Positions 36,724 through 43,674 of a stretch of 49,935 nucleotides of DNA are shown in pieces; position 1 is the first letter of the stretch, and every line of letters starts with the position of its first letter. The stretch is taken from contig NZ_PUEC01000024.1 in NCBI RefSeq assembly GCF_003024805.1, positions 1 through 49,935 on the forward strand. Reading direction: 5' to 3'. A program made the position numbers and the translations under genes. Source of the stretch: Duncaniella muris (lineage in GTDB: Bacteria > Bacteroidota > Bacteroidia > Bacteroidales > Muribaculaceae). The notes below the pieces were generated by a model. That model was not told the DNA's origin. It saw nothing but the letters and a program-made list of their open reading frames with translations, and did no database searches.

Positions 36724-36817
36724 ATTTGAGAGTCTTAAAAGAGGTGAGATCAAGGTCTGAAAGTCGAAAAGTTGCTGTTTGGATGCGCGCGATGGTGGAA
36801 AAATGAAAAAAAAATTG

Positions 36818-36825
36818 TAACTTTG
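36818..36825 (+). promoter_or_regulatory. -7 box of the glycogen-synthase-like operon
   Basis: TAACTTTG matches TAnnTTTG; the -33 position is weak (GGTG). A seven-base-pair GGCCAAG/CTTGGCC hairpin (36853-36890) would form in the ~85-base leader. Confidence 0.6.
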
Positions 36826-36915
36826 CAATCCAATCACATAACAAAGAGCCTGGGCCAAGAGTTCAGCTGTAAAAAATATGGACCTTGGCCGGTTCGCTAA
36901 GACTATCTATCCTAA

Positions 36916-37740
36916 ATGGCGCCCAAAAAAGTTCTATTCGTCTCGCAAGAAGTATCGCCTTATCTGCCGGACACATCAATGTCAGTCCTTGGTCGTGACA
37001 TACCGCAGGGTATTCATGGCAAAGAATTCGAAGTGAGGAGCTTCACCCCGAAATATGGCTGCATCAACGAACGCCGCAACCAGCTCCACGAAGTGATTCG
37101 TCTCTCCGGCATGAATCTTATCATAGATGATTCAGACCACCCTTTGATAATTAAGGTGGCGACCTTGCTGCCTTCGCGCATGCAGGTCTATTTTATTGAC
37201 AATGACGATTATTTTCAGCCATTACCTGAAAAGGGGCTCGAAACAGATCTTCTGCCGGCTGACAATGACGAACGCATCATGTTCTTCACAATGGGTGTTG
37301 CGGAGACCGTCAAAAAACTCCGTTGGCAGCCGGCTGTGATCCACTGCAGCGGCTGGGTTTCGGCTCTGACTCCACTGTATCTGCGCAGACGTTATTCGGA
37401 TGACCCGATTTTTCGAGACTCAAAGATCGTCTATGCCCTGCAGCCTGAAAAGTTTGAAGGAACTCTTGACCCGCGTTTCGCAGAGAAACTGCGCATGAGT
37501 GATTTCAGCGAAGAAGATATAGCGGCTCTCGGCTCCGACCCCGTGGATTTCGCCACCCTTAACCGTCTGGCCATTGACTATGCCGATGCCGTCATCCAGG
37601 TGACCGGTGATGTCGATCCAGCGCTGGTTGAATATGCCAAGGCTTCCGGTAAACCATTCCTTGCTTATGAGGGCGAGGAAGATCGCGTTGACCGTTACAC
37701 AGAATTTTATCGCTCGCTTTTAGGCGAGGAAGATGATTAA
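36916..37740 (+). CDS. Standalone glycogen/starch synthase-like (GT5) domain protein
   Basis: 274 residues matching only the N-terminal half of GlgA-type glucosyltransferases: KKVLFVSQEVSPYLPD at the start, FTPKYGCINERRNQLHEVIR, a central YFIDNDDYFQ and VIHCSGWVSALTPLYLRRRY. The C-terminal GT1-like half of full-length synthases (~470-550 residues) is absent, with a stop well inside the expected length. The ADP-glucose-binding KTGGL loop that should follow SP is replaced by DTSMSVLG, so glycogen synthesis by this protein alone is unlikely. The DUF4270 lipoprotein gene starts 12 bases downstream and is probably cotranscribed. It may be a regulatory or sugar-binding derivative. Confidence 0.82.
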   Translation: MAPKKVLFVSQEVSPYLPDTSMSVLGRDIPQGIHGKEFEVRSFTPKYGCINERRNQLHEVIRLSGMNLIIDDSDHPLIIKVATLLPSRMQVYFIDNDDYFQPLPEKGLETDLLPADNDERIMFFTMGVAETVKKLRWQPAVIHCSGWVSALTPLYLRRRYSDDPIFRDSKIVYALQPEKFEGTLDPRFAEKLRMSDFSEEDIAALGSDPVDFATLNRLAIDYADAVIQVTGDVDPALVEYAKASGKPFLAYEGEEDRVDRYTEFYRSLLGEEDD

Positions 37741-37752
37741 TCTCCGATCAAA

Positions 37753-39174
37753 ATGAAAAAATTAGCTCTGCTTTCAGCAGGCGTAATAGCCACACTCTCA
37801 GTCATTTCATGTGACGAAAGCACCTCAACAGCCGGCGGGAGCTTGGTCGAGGATGAGGTTGAGATCGTCATAGACTCCAACTTTACCGTCAGCGGACGCC
37901 CGGTCAGCAATGATCTGGTGCAGTCACGCACTGTGCTTCAGCTTCTCGGAAATCTGGATGCCAAAGGATATGGCAATCTCCGCAGCGATATCGTCTGCCA
38001 GTATATGCCATCGTCTTATGTCGATACATTTTATGTCAAGCCGGACTATATTGATTCTGTCAAGCTCGTCCTTTCTATGTATAAGGACGGATTTGCCGGA
38101 GACTCTGTGGTGCCGATGGGGCTTACGGTTTATGAACTCAACAAACAGTTGCCTTCGCCGATCTACAGTGACTTCACTCCTGACGGATATTACGATCCTT
38201 CGGCACCTATCGGTTCAACATCGTACTCGGCGCTCATTGACGGAGCCGAGGATATAGGGGCTGACAGCGAGGGCAGTATTATAAAGGATATAAAGGTGAC
38301 TCTGCCGACAGAATTCGGTGTCCGTCTCTACAATCAGTTCAAGACCTCGGAGGCCACATTTGCCACCCCACAGGCATTCGCAAAATGGTTTCCCGGATTA
38401 TACATCGCCAATTCATTCGGTTCAGGACGTGTGACAAGAATAGTCAACAATATGATCAACGTCTATTACCGTTCGGTTATGCCGATTCCTGACACCGATC
38501 CGCAGCGTGACACAGTGTTCAACCTCGTCGGATCATATATGGCTGTCACTCCGGAGGTAATCACCAACAATAATATAGTATATAAGATGTCGGAAGAACT
38601 TAAGCAGCGCGCCCAGTCAGGCGAAACAATGCTTATAGCTCCCACCGGCTACGATGTGGAGTTCAACTTCCCGGCACGCGAAATACTCCGCCGCTATCAG
38701 GAAAACAGCGGATCGCTTGCAGTGGTCAACTCACTTTCGCTCTCGATTCCCGCCAAAGAGATCGAAAATGACTACGGTCTGACACCTCCGCCATATGTGT
38801 TGCTTGTCAAGAAGAAGGATAAGGACAAATTTTTTGCCGGAACTCAGATCAATGACAATCTCTCGTCGTTCTATGCTTCATACAACTCTACCACCAAGAG
38901 CTATACATTCTCGTCAATGCGCGATTATATTCTCGACATAATCAAGAAAGGCGAAGCTACGGAAGAGGATGAGGAGTTCGTCATCTGTCCGGCACTGGTG
39001 TCGTTCTATGTGAATTCCAATTCAAACTACTACAGCTATTACTACGGCTACAACACCACATCCACTCAGGTAAGCTCCATAACACCTTATGTAACCGAAC
39101 CGGTAATGGCAACGCTTGATTTCTCGAATGCCAAGATCAAGTTCAGCTACAGCAAGCAGACCCTTGGTAATTAA
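37753..39174 (+). CDS. DUF4270-family lipoprotein
   Basis: 473-residue predicted lipoprotein: leader, lipobox VISC with Cys20, then DESTS. The mature protein is beta-rich with many Tyr/Ser (IVCQYMPSSYVDTFYVKPDY, LTVYELNKQLPSPIYSDF) and a Tyr/Asn-rich segment near the C-terminus (SNYYSYYYGYNTTSTQ). This fits DUF4270, outer-membrane-associated Bacteroidota proteins of unknown function commonly found beside the standalone glycogen-synthase-like gene. It ends the operon at the palindromic terminator at 39186-39238. No ligand site can be named. Confidence 0.82.
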   Translation: MKKLALLSAGVIATLSVISCDESTSTAGGSLVEDEVEIVIDSNFTVSGRPVSNDLVQSRTVLQLLGNLDAKGYGNLRSDIVCQYMPSSYVDTFYVKPDYIDSVKLVLSMYKDGFAGDSVVPMGLTVYELNKQLPSPIYSDFTPDGYYDPSAPIGSTSYSALIDGAEDIGADSEGSIIKDIKVTLPTEFGVRLYNQFKTSEATFATPQAFAKWFPGLYIANSFGSGRVTRIVNNMINVYYRSVMPIPDTDPQRDTVFNLVGSYMAVTPEVITNNNIVYKMSEELKQRAQSGETMLIAPTGYDVEFNFPAREILRRYQENSGSLAVVNSLSLSIPAKEIENDYGLTPPPYVLLVKKKDKDKFFAGTQINDNLSSFYASYNSTTKSYTFSSMRDYILDIIKKGEATEEDEEFVICPALVSFYVNSNSNYYSYYYGYNTTSTQVSSITPYVTEPVMATLDFSNAKIKFSYSKQTLGN

Positions 39175-39185
39175 AAAATAAATTA

Positions 39186-39238
39186 GTAACTTTGCGCTGC
39201 AATAGTCCTGACGGGGTTGCCGCAAAGTTACTTTTTTG
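39186..39238 (+). terminator. Palindromic terminator with -7 boxes in its arms
   Basis: GTAACTTTGCG (39186-39196) pairs perfectly with CGCAAAGTTAC (39221-39231), with an inner GCAA/TTGC helix, and a TTTTTT run follows. It closes the DUF4270 operon. Each arm contains TAACTTTG, a perfect -7 consensus, on the plus strand and minus strand respectively; the plus-strand copy may instead serve the tRNA downstream. Confidence 0.75.
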
Positions 39239-39287
39239 TGGTCTAGGCATATGACGGACATCCCAGAGTCCGGACCGCAGCCATCAA

Positions 39288-39360
39288 GCCGCAATAGCTC
39301 AGTCGGTAGAGCATTTCATTCGTAACGAAAAGGTCGTGGGTTCGAGTCCCACTCGCGGCT
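39288..39360 (+). tRNA. tRNA-Thr (anticodon CGU)
   Basis: A 73-base cloverleaf: acceptor GCCGCAA with TCGCGGC, D stem GCTC/GAGC, anticodon loop TTCGTAA giving CGU for ACG codons, and T arm GTGGG-TTCGAGT-CCCAC. Discriminator T73; CCA is not encoded. Two pairs are A-C mismatches: 6-67 in the acceptor stem and 31-39 at the end of the anticodon stem. The remaining pairs are canonical. It stands alone between the DUF4270 gene and a radical SAM gene. Confidence 0.92.
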
Positions 39361-39417
39361 CAAAGGGAGTGACAGAAATGTCGCTCCCTGCTTTTTTTGA
39401 TACTTTGCATGTGCAAA

Positions 39418-40311
39418 TCACAGATGCCATATCCGGTGGCGGTATGTTTTGAGTTCTTCTTCCGGGAACTTGGCTATCGCATTGTCAAATTCTCGGAGCA
39501 ATGTGACTTTGTCGTTTGGAAGCGCTCCGGTGATCGGTACCGTATTGGATATGTGATGGCCAAGGAGGTTGACTTTTATGCTAAGTCGGTCAATGAGTGT
39601 GCGCATTTCCATCAGCCTCTCGATTTCCGGTTCTTCCTCATAAGTCCCGTCGAGTACTTCATTAAACAGTTGTGACTCCGGGAATATCGTGAGTGATACA
39701 ATGTTGATTATGCAGGGGTGGAGCTGATTGAGGACATGGGCTGTTGCCACGGCGCTTTCCTCTCCTTTCCCTCGTCCTCCGAGTCCGTTCAGATAGAACA
39801 CGTTGTAGCGGATTCCGGCTTCGTCAAGTTTCGATAACTGTTCGAGAATGTCAGAGGCGTGATAACCTTTGTTCATTCTGTCGAGGGTCTCATCGTGAGC
39901 CGTCTCGATGCCGATGTTGATGCTGTCGAGCTTCATGTGCCGGAGGTTTTTCAGCTCTTCCACAGATTTTGATTTAATGTCTGTCACACGGGCGAACATT
40001 CCGAACGATACCATGTGAGTAAGATATTTTCTTAACAGAAGTGCCACATCCATCAGTTTGTTGTAGCTCAACGCAAAAGGGTTGGCTCCTGTGAGATATA
40101 CTCGTCTGGCACGCGGTTGCCACTGGCGAATGACTTTCAGGTCTTCTTCCACCTCTGACAGCGGCGACATACGGAACGGAGTGCCGTGATAAAGGCTACA
40201 GAATTTGCACTTGTGCCATGTGCAGCCGGATGTGATCTGAAGAAGCTGCGAATTGGCCTCGTATGGCGGACGCCACACCTGCCCGGTGAAATGGAGTTGC
40301 GGATACATCAT
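39418..40311 (-). CDS. Radical SAM protein with CX4CX2C cluster motif
   Basis: 297 residues of the Elp3/HemN-like radical SAM type. The cluster motif is C30-TWHK-C35-KF-C38, that is C-x4-C-x2-C rather than the usual C-x3-C-x2-C; this spacing is also seen in some uncharacterised Elp3-like proteins. The SAM-site strand RVYLTGANPFALSY and the downstream LDSINIGIETAHDETLDRMNKG are as expected for the fold. No B12, HAT or substrate domain is visible, so function is unknown. A structured leader (40335-40399) lies between its predicted promoter and start codon. Confidence 0.85.
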   Translation of the reverse strand: MMYPQLHFTGQVWRPPYEANSQLLQITSGCTWHKCKFCSLYHGTPFRMSPLSEVEEDLKVIRQWQPRARRVYLTGANPFALSYNKLMDVALLLRKYLTHMVSFGMFARVTDIKSKSVEELKNLRHMKLDSINIGIETAHDETLDRMNKGYHASDILEQLSKLDEAGIRYNVFYLNGLGGRGKGEESAVATAHVLNQLHPCIINIVSLTIFPESQLFNEVLDGTYEEEPEIERLMEMRTLIDRLSIKVNLLGHHISNTVPITGALPNDKVTLLREFDNAIAKFPEEELKTYRHRIWHL

Positions 40312-40334
40312 ATTTGATTATTTTTTGTAACTTT

Positions 40335-40399
40335 GCGGTGAGTCAGAGTGCTTTGCACCGCGCATCGGCTGCGCCGACATGCGCTCTCTGCTCACTCGC
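40335..40399. other. Strongly palindromic structured element
   Basis: GCG-GTGAG-CAGAG (40335-40348, T43 bulged) pairs with CTCTG-CTCAC-CGC (40386-40399, T96 bulged), and an inner hairpin pairs GCGCAT-CGGC (40360-40369) with GCCG-ATGCGC (40373-40384). It would form a long cruciform or RNA hairpin. It lies in the predicted 5' leader of the minus-strand radical SAM gene; a plus-strand TAACTTTG box (40328-40335) touches its left edge. It has no T run, so it is not an intrinsic terminator. Confidence 0.6.
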
Positions 40400-40420
40400 G
40401 AATGTTTCACATTTGTAGTG

Positions 40421-40452
40421 CAAAATTAGATGATTATCAGTGTGGAAGCAAT
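40421..40452 (-). promoter_or_regulatory. Promoter of the radical SAM gene
   Basis: On the minus strand TAATTTTG (40421-40428) is a perfect -7 box and ATTG (40449-40452) a three-of-four -33 box with a 20-base spacer. Confidence 0.6.
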
Positions 40453-40462
40453 GACTTACCGA

Positions 40463-40470
40463 TAGGTTTG
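40463..40470 (+). promoter_or_regulatory. -7 box of the HxlR-VOC-TfoX operon
   Basis: TAGGTTTG matches TAnnTTTG, 56 bases before the HxlR start codon. The -33 box is not clear, which would suit a promoter controlled by the regulator itself. It is divergent from, and close to, the radical SAM promoter. Confidence 0.5.
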
Positions 40471-40525
40471 ACCCTTACCGAAAAGTTTGTATTGCTCGTG
40501 ATCAGTCATTTTTGAAACCTCGGTT

Positions 40526-40879
40526 ATGGCAAAAAAACTTGACTACGAATATTGCAAGGCGGCTCCGATGCTTGAATGGCTCGGCAACAAGTGGGCGCTG
40601 GTGGTTCTCGTGAAGATTTCAGAGAACGGACCGGTGCGCTTCAATGAGCTGTACCGCAACATTCCGTCAGTATCGGAGAAGGTACTGTCGCAAGTGCTTC
40701 GTCAGCTGGCCGCCGACGGCATAATCCGTCGCGAACTCTTTCCGGATGTCCCTCCACGGACGGAATATTCGGTGACGGAGTTCGGTAAAACTCTTTTGCC
40801 TCACGTCGAGGCTCTGCTCAACTGGGGACGCGAGAATTTTGAACGGATAATGGAAAACCGTAAAAATGCAAACAGATAA
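40526..40879 (+). CDS. HxlR-family winged-helix transcriptional regulator
   Basis: 117-residue one-domain regulator. The HxlR pattern is clear: YCKAAPMLEWLGNKWALVVLV, then RFNELYRNIPSVSEKVLSQVLRQL (recognition helix region, shown in parts) and DGIIRRELFPDVPPRTEYSVTEFG (wing). A conserved Cys near the N-terminus (C10) is usual in redox- or aldehyde-sensing members. It probably controls its own operon, which continues with a VOC enzyme and a TfoX-like protein. The effector is unknown. Confidence 0.92.
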   Translation: MAKKLDYEYCKAAPMLEWLGNKWALVVLVKISENGPVRFNELYRNIPSVSEKVLSQVLRQLAADGIIRRELFPDVPPRTEYSVTEFGKTLLPHVEALLNWGRENFERIMENRKNANR

Positions 40880-40880
40880 T

Positions 40881-41285
40881 ATGGCAGCTAAATTTAATTT
40901 CAATACCATCGGATTGTTTACGACTGACAATACCCGCATGGTGGCATTCTATCGTGACATAATGGGGTTTGAAACCGATTGGAACGGTGAAGACCCTGAT
41001 GTAAGGATGCAGCTTGGCAATATGTGGCTAATATTGTTCCCACGTACCGCCTTTGAACAGATGACCGGGCGGGAATACTCTTATCCATGCGGACTGAACG
41101 GCACGGTCGAACTGGCTTTTTATGTACCGACATTCAGCGATGTAGATGAAGAGTATGCGAGAGTGACCGCCCTTGGAGCAAAGTCAGTATTTGCACCGCA
41201 AACTATGCCTTGGGGGCAACGCACCTGCTATATTGCAGACCCCGAAGGGAACCTGATTGAAATCCACTCTTTCACCAAAGACTAA
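40881..41285 (+). CDS. VOC-family (glyoxalase/dioxygenase-like) protein
   Basis: 134 residues with the two beta-alpha-beta-beta-beta units of the vicinal-oxygen-chelate fold: FNTIGLFTTDNTRMVAFYRDIMGF in the first half (shown up to its first part) and YIADPEGNLIEIHSF in the second. The usual metal positions are partly visible (Glu in LIEIH). An ATG at 40866 overlaps the regulator by 14 bases; the ATG at 40881, one base after the stop, is equally possible and gives a cleaner start. It may modify or bind a small reactive compound sensed by HxlR. Function is not assigned. Confidence 0.85.
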   Translation: MAAKFNFNTIGLFTTDNTRMVAFYRDIMGFETDWNGEDPDVRMQLGNMWLILFPRTAFEQMTGREYSYPCGLNGTVELAFYVPTFSDVDEEYARVTALGAKSVFAPQTMPWGQRTCYIADPEGNLIEIHSFTKD

Positions 41286-41290
41286 ATAAA

Positions 41291-41605
41291 ATGGCGTGTA
41301 CCTATGCATTTATTGAATTCATCTGTGATGCACTTGCTCCATTGGGTGTGGTTCGCAGTCGCAAGATGATGGGCGATTACGTCATCTATGTCAATGAAAA
41401 ATGTGTAATCACAGCCTGCGACAATATCGCTTACGTAAAGAAATTGCCCTGTATTGCCGACTTGATGACTGATGCCGAGTGCGGCTTTCCTTATCAGGGC
41501 GCAAAGGAGGCCTATATCCTTGACTTCGCTGACACCCGCAAGGCTCTTAAGGTGATTGAAACTCTATGGAATGATCTCCCGTTTCCGAAATCAAAGAAAA
41601 AGTAA
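41291..41605 (+). CDS. TfoX/Sxy N-terminal domain protein
   Basis: 104 residues matching the TfoX N-terminal domain: a start helix (FIEFICDALAPLGVVRSRKM), then MMGDYVIYVNEKCVITACDN and a helix-rich end. Full TfoX/Sxy proteins help competence activation in gamma-proteobacteria, but single-domain copies are widespread and uncharacterised. It lies five bases after the VOC gene and is followed by a hairpin. Its role here is probably not competence. Confidence 0.82.
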   Translation: MACTYAFIEFICDALAPLGVVRSRKMMGDYVIYVNEKCVITACDNIAYVKKLPCIADLMTDAECGFPYQGAKEAYILDFADTRKALKVIETLWNDLPFPKSKKK

Positions 41606-41630
41606 CAATAGAGAGCTCACACAGAAAAGA

Positions 41631-41663
41631 CAGATCCCGAAGCCGTGGCGGTTTCGGGATCTG
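41631..41663. terminator. Bidirectional terminator between tfoX-like and fabI genes
   Basis: CAGATCCCGAA (41631-41641) pairs with TTCGGGATCTG (41653-41663) around an 11-base loop. An A-rich run precedes it (so a T run follows it for the minus strand), and both flanking genes converge on it. Confidence 0.75.
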
Positions 41664-41695
41664 TGCTTATAGTCTGGATCTGTCTGGCTGAGTGT

Positions 41696-42553
41696 TTAGC
41701 CGTACTGGATTGTTCCGTCTTCGTTGCGGTACTGGTCAAAGCCTTTTTCGTACTGGTCCATTGCACGGAGGCTCATGCCCATGCTTGAGAAACCGCCGTC
41801 ATGGAAGAGGTTCTGCATGGTGACCTTGCGGGTAAGGTCGCTGAACATGACAATGCAATAGTCGGCACATTCGTCGGCTGTGGCATTGCCGAGGGGCGAC
41901 ATACGGTTTGCAAAGTCCATGAGCGAAGACATGCCCTTCACGCCGCTGCCTGCAGTGGTCTGGGTGGGCGACTGAGAGATGGTGTTGATGCGCACTGACT
42001 TTTCGCGACCGTAGATGTAGCCGAAGCTGCGGGCTATTGATTCGAGGAGCGCTTTGGCATCGGCCATGTCGTTGTAGCCGAACATTGTGCGCTGGGCTGC
42101 GATGTAGCTGAGGGCCACGATGCTGCCGTGGTCAGCGATCGCATCAAGTCTTTTTGCGGCCTGAATCATCTTGTGGAATGATATGGCTGATATGTCAAGC
42201 GTCTTGTTGAGCAGATCGTAGTCGATGTCATCATAGAGACGTTTCTTGCGCACGTTGGGTGACATGCCGATAGAATGGAGAACGAAGTCGATCTTTCCTC
42301 CGAGGATTTCCATTGATTTCTGGAATACCATTTCGAGATCTTCCACATTGGTTGCATCGGCCGGGATAACTTCAGCATTAAGCTTTTCGCCGAGTTTGCT
42401 GACATCACCCATGCGGACTGCGACCGGGGTGTTTGACAGAGTGATTGTAGCGCCTTCTTCTACAGCTTTCTCAGCTACTTTCCAGGCAATACTCATGTCA
42501 TTGAGCGCGCCGAAGATAATGCCGCGCTTTCCTTTCAAAAGATTATAAGCCAT
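41696..42553 (-). CDS. fabI: Enoyl-[acyl-carrier-protein] reductase (NADH)
   Basis: 285-residue FabI, which reduces the double bond in the last step of each fatty-acid elongation cycle. The NAD-binding KRGIIFGALNDMSIAWKVAE, VLHSIGMSPN, and the catalytic Tyr-x6-Lys (YNDMADAK) after YIAAQRTMFG are present. Length is slightly longer than the E. coli enzyme (262). It is a single gene with its own promoter, diverging from the rRNA-methyltransferase-like gene. Confidence 0.96.
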   Translation of the reverse strand: MAYNLLKGKRGIIFGALNDMSIAWKVAEKAVEEGATITLSNTPVAVRMGDVSKLGEKLNAEVIPADATNVEDLEMVFQKSMEILGGKIDFVLHSIGMSPNVRKKRLYDDIDYDLLNKTLDISAISFHKMIQAAKRLDAIADHGSIVALSYIAAQRTMFGYNDMADAKALLESIARSFGYIYGREKSVRINTISQSPTQTTAGSGVKGMSSLMDFANRMSPLGNATADECADYCIVMFSDLTRKVTMQNLFHDGGFSSMGMSLRAMDQYEKGFDQYRNEDGTIQYG

Positions 42554-42594
42554 TTGGTCTATTAAATTAATTCGTTTCTTTTATTTCGCGGGTG

Positions 42595-42626
42595 CAAAGT
42601 TACGCAGAATTGGGCGGGATTTGAAA
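42595..42626 (-). promoter_or_regulatory. Promoter of fabI
   Basis: On the minus strand TAACTTTG (42595-42602) is a perfect -7 box; TTTC (42623-42626) is a three-of-four -33 box with a 20-base spacer. Confidence 0.65.
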
Positions 42627-42653
42627 TATTTTCGGCAAAAACGCTCCCCGGAG

Positions 42654-42685
42654 GTTGCAACAACCGTAATATTGACTTAATTTTG
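42654..42685 (+). promoter_or_regulatory. Promoter of the SpoU-type methyltransferase gene
   Basis: TAATTTTG (42678-42685) is a perfect -7 box and GTTG (42654-42657) a three-of-four -33 box with a 20-base spacer. The -33 box lies within a short GGTTG-CAACC palindrome. Confidence 0.65.
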
Positions 42686-42743
42686 TGATAATTTGGAGTA
42701 AAGTTTTCTGACGCTCACACCCCTCCACTAACGATTGAGAATT

Positions 42744-43547
42744 ATGCCGATAATTGAAATTTCATCATTGACACATCCCGGAGCAGAGATTTTCAGCTCA
42801 TTGACCGAAGCCCAGTTGCGTAACAGACTAGAACCTGACAAGGGTGTCTTCATAGCAGAGAGTCCTAAGGTGATACGTGTGGCTCTTGAAGCCGGTTATG
42901 AGCCTGTGGCTTTGCTGTGTGAGCGGAAACATATAGAAGGTGACGCTGCCGACATTGTGGCGCGTTGCGGAGACTCAGTCCCGGTCTATACAGGTGACCG
43001 GGATCTGCTTGGCACTCTGACCGGCTATACTCTGACACGCGGGGTGCTCTGTGCCATGCGCCGTCCGCAGGCTCCGACTGTCGGTGCAGTGCTGAATGAA
43101 GCCCGCAGGGTGGTGGTGATTGACGGTGTGGTAGACACAACCAACATAGGAGCGATATTTCGCTCAGCTGCCGCTCTTGGCATTGATGCCGTGCTGCTTA
43201 CGCCGTCATCATGCGATCCGTTCAACCGCAGAGCGGTAAGGGTTTCGATGGGGTCGGTATTTCTTGTGCCGTGGACATGGCTTGACGGACCGATCGGCTC
43301 ATTGCGTGAATCCGGGTTCAAGACGGTGGCGATGGCTCTGACTGACAAGTCTGTCTCTCTTGAAGACCCGGCGCTGAGAGAGGAGCCTCGGCTCGCTATA
43401 GTTATGGGTACCGAGGGCGATGGACTTGCCGATGCGACTATTGAAGATGCCGATTATACAGTGCGTATTCCTATGGCTCACGGGGTCGATTCGCTCAATG
43501 TGGCCGCCGCGGCGGCTGTGGCTTTCTGGGAGCTTAGAGCCCGATAG
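42744..43547 (+). CDS. TrmH/SpoU-family RNA 2'-O-methyltransferase
   Basis: 267-residue SPOUT methyltransferase. The knotted SAM site is recognised by VVDTTNIGAIFRSAAALGID (motif 1), VMGTEGDGL (motif 2) and IPMAHGVDSLNVAAAAAV (motif 3). An N-terminal substrate-binding region (~1-110) precedes it, as in RlmB/TsnR-like enzymes. The frame opens at a TTG (42735); the ATG three codons later is preferred. The target, rRNA or tRNA, cannot be told. The Asn-Arg pair of motif 1 and the Asn of motif 3 are intact, so it should be active. Confidence 0.9.
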   Translation: MPIIEISSLTHPGAEIFSSLTEAQLRNRLEPDKGVFIAESPKVIRVALEAGYEPVALLCERKHIEGDAADIVARCGDSVPVYTGDRDLLGTLTGYTLTRGVLCAMRRPQAPTVGAVLNEARRVVVIDGVVDTTNIGAIFRSAAALGIDAVLLTPSSCDPFNRRAVRVSMGSVFLVPWTWLDGPIGSLRESGFKTVAMALTDKSVSLEDPALREEPRLAIVMGTEGDGLADATIEDADYTVRIPMAHGVDSLNVAAAAAVAFWELRAR

Positions 43548-43565
43548 GGATTCTGCATAAAGTAT

Positions 43566-43609
43566 CGGTCCTGCCGGTCTGAATTTTTTCTTTCAGACCG
43601 GCAGGACCG
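43566..43609. terminator. Perfect 18-base-pair bidirectional terminator
   Basis: An 18-base arm at 43566-43583 is the exact reverse complement of 43592-43609, around an eight-base T-rich loop; TTTATATATAA follows on the plus strand. It separates the convergent methyltransferase gene and rhaD. Confidence 0.9.
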
Positions 43610-43674
43610 TTTATATATAAGGAGGCTTTGGCCGCCTTTCTGGGGCTGATTATGTGTGGGTAGCTTGCGCCTGA

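Noticed and set aside
36916-39174. Possible frameshift splitting a full-length glycogen synthase into two genes
   Set aside because: The downstream gene is a lipoprotein with its own leader and no GT1-like sequence, so the short protein is a genuine standalone domain.
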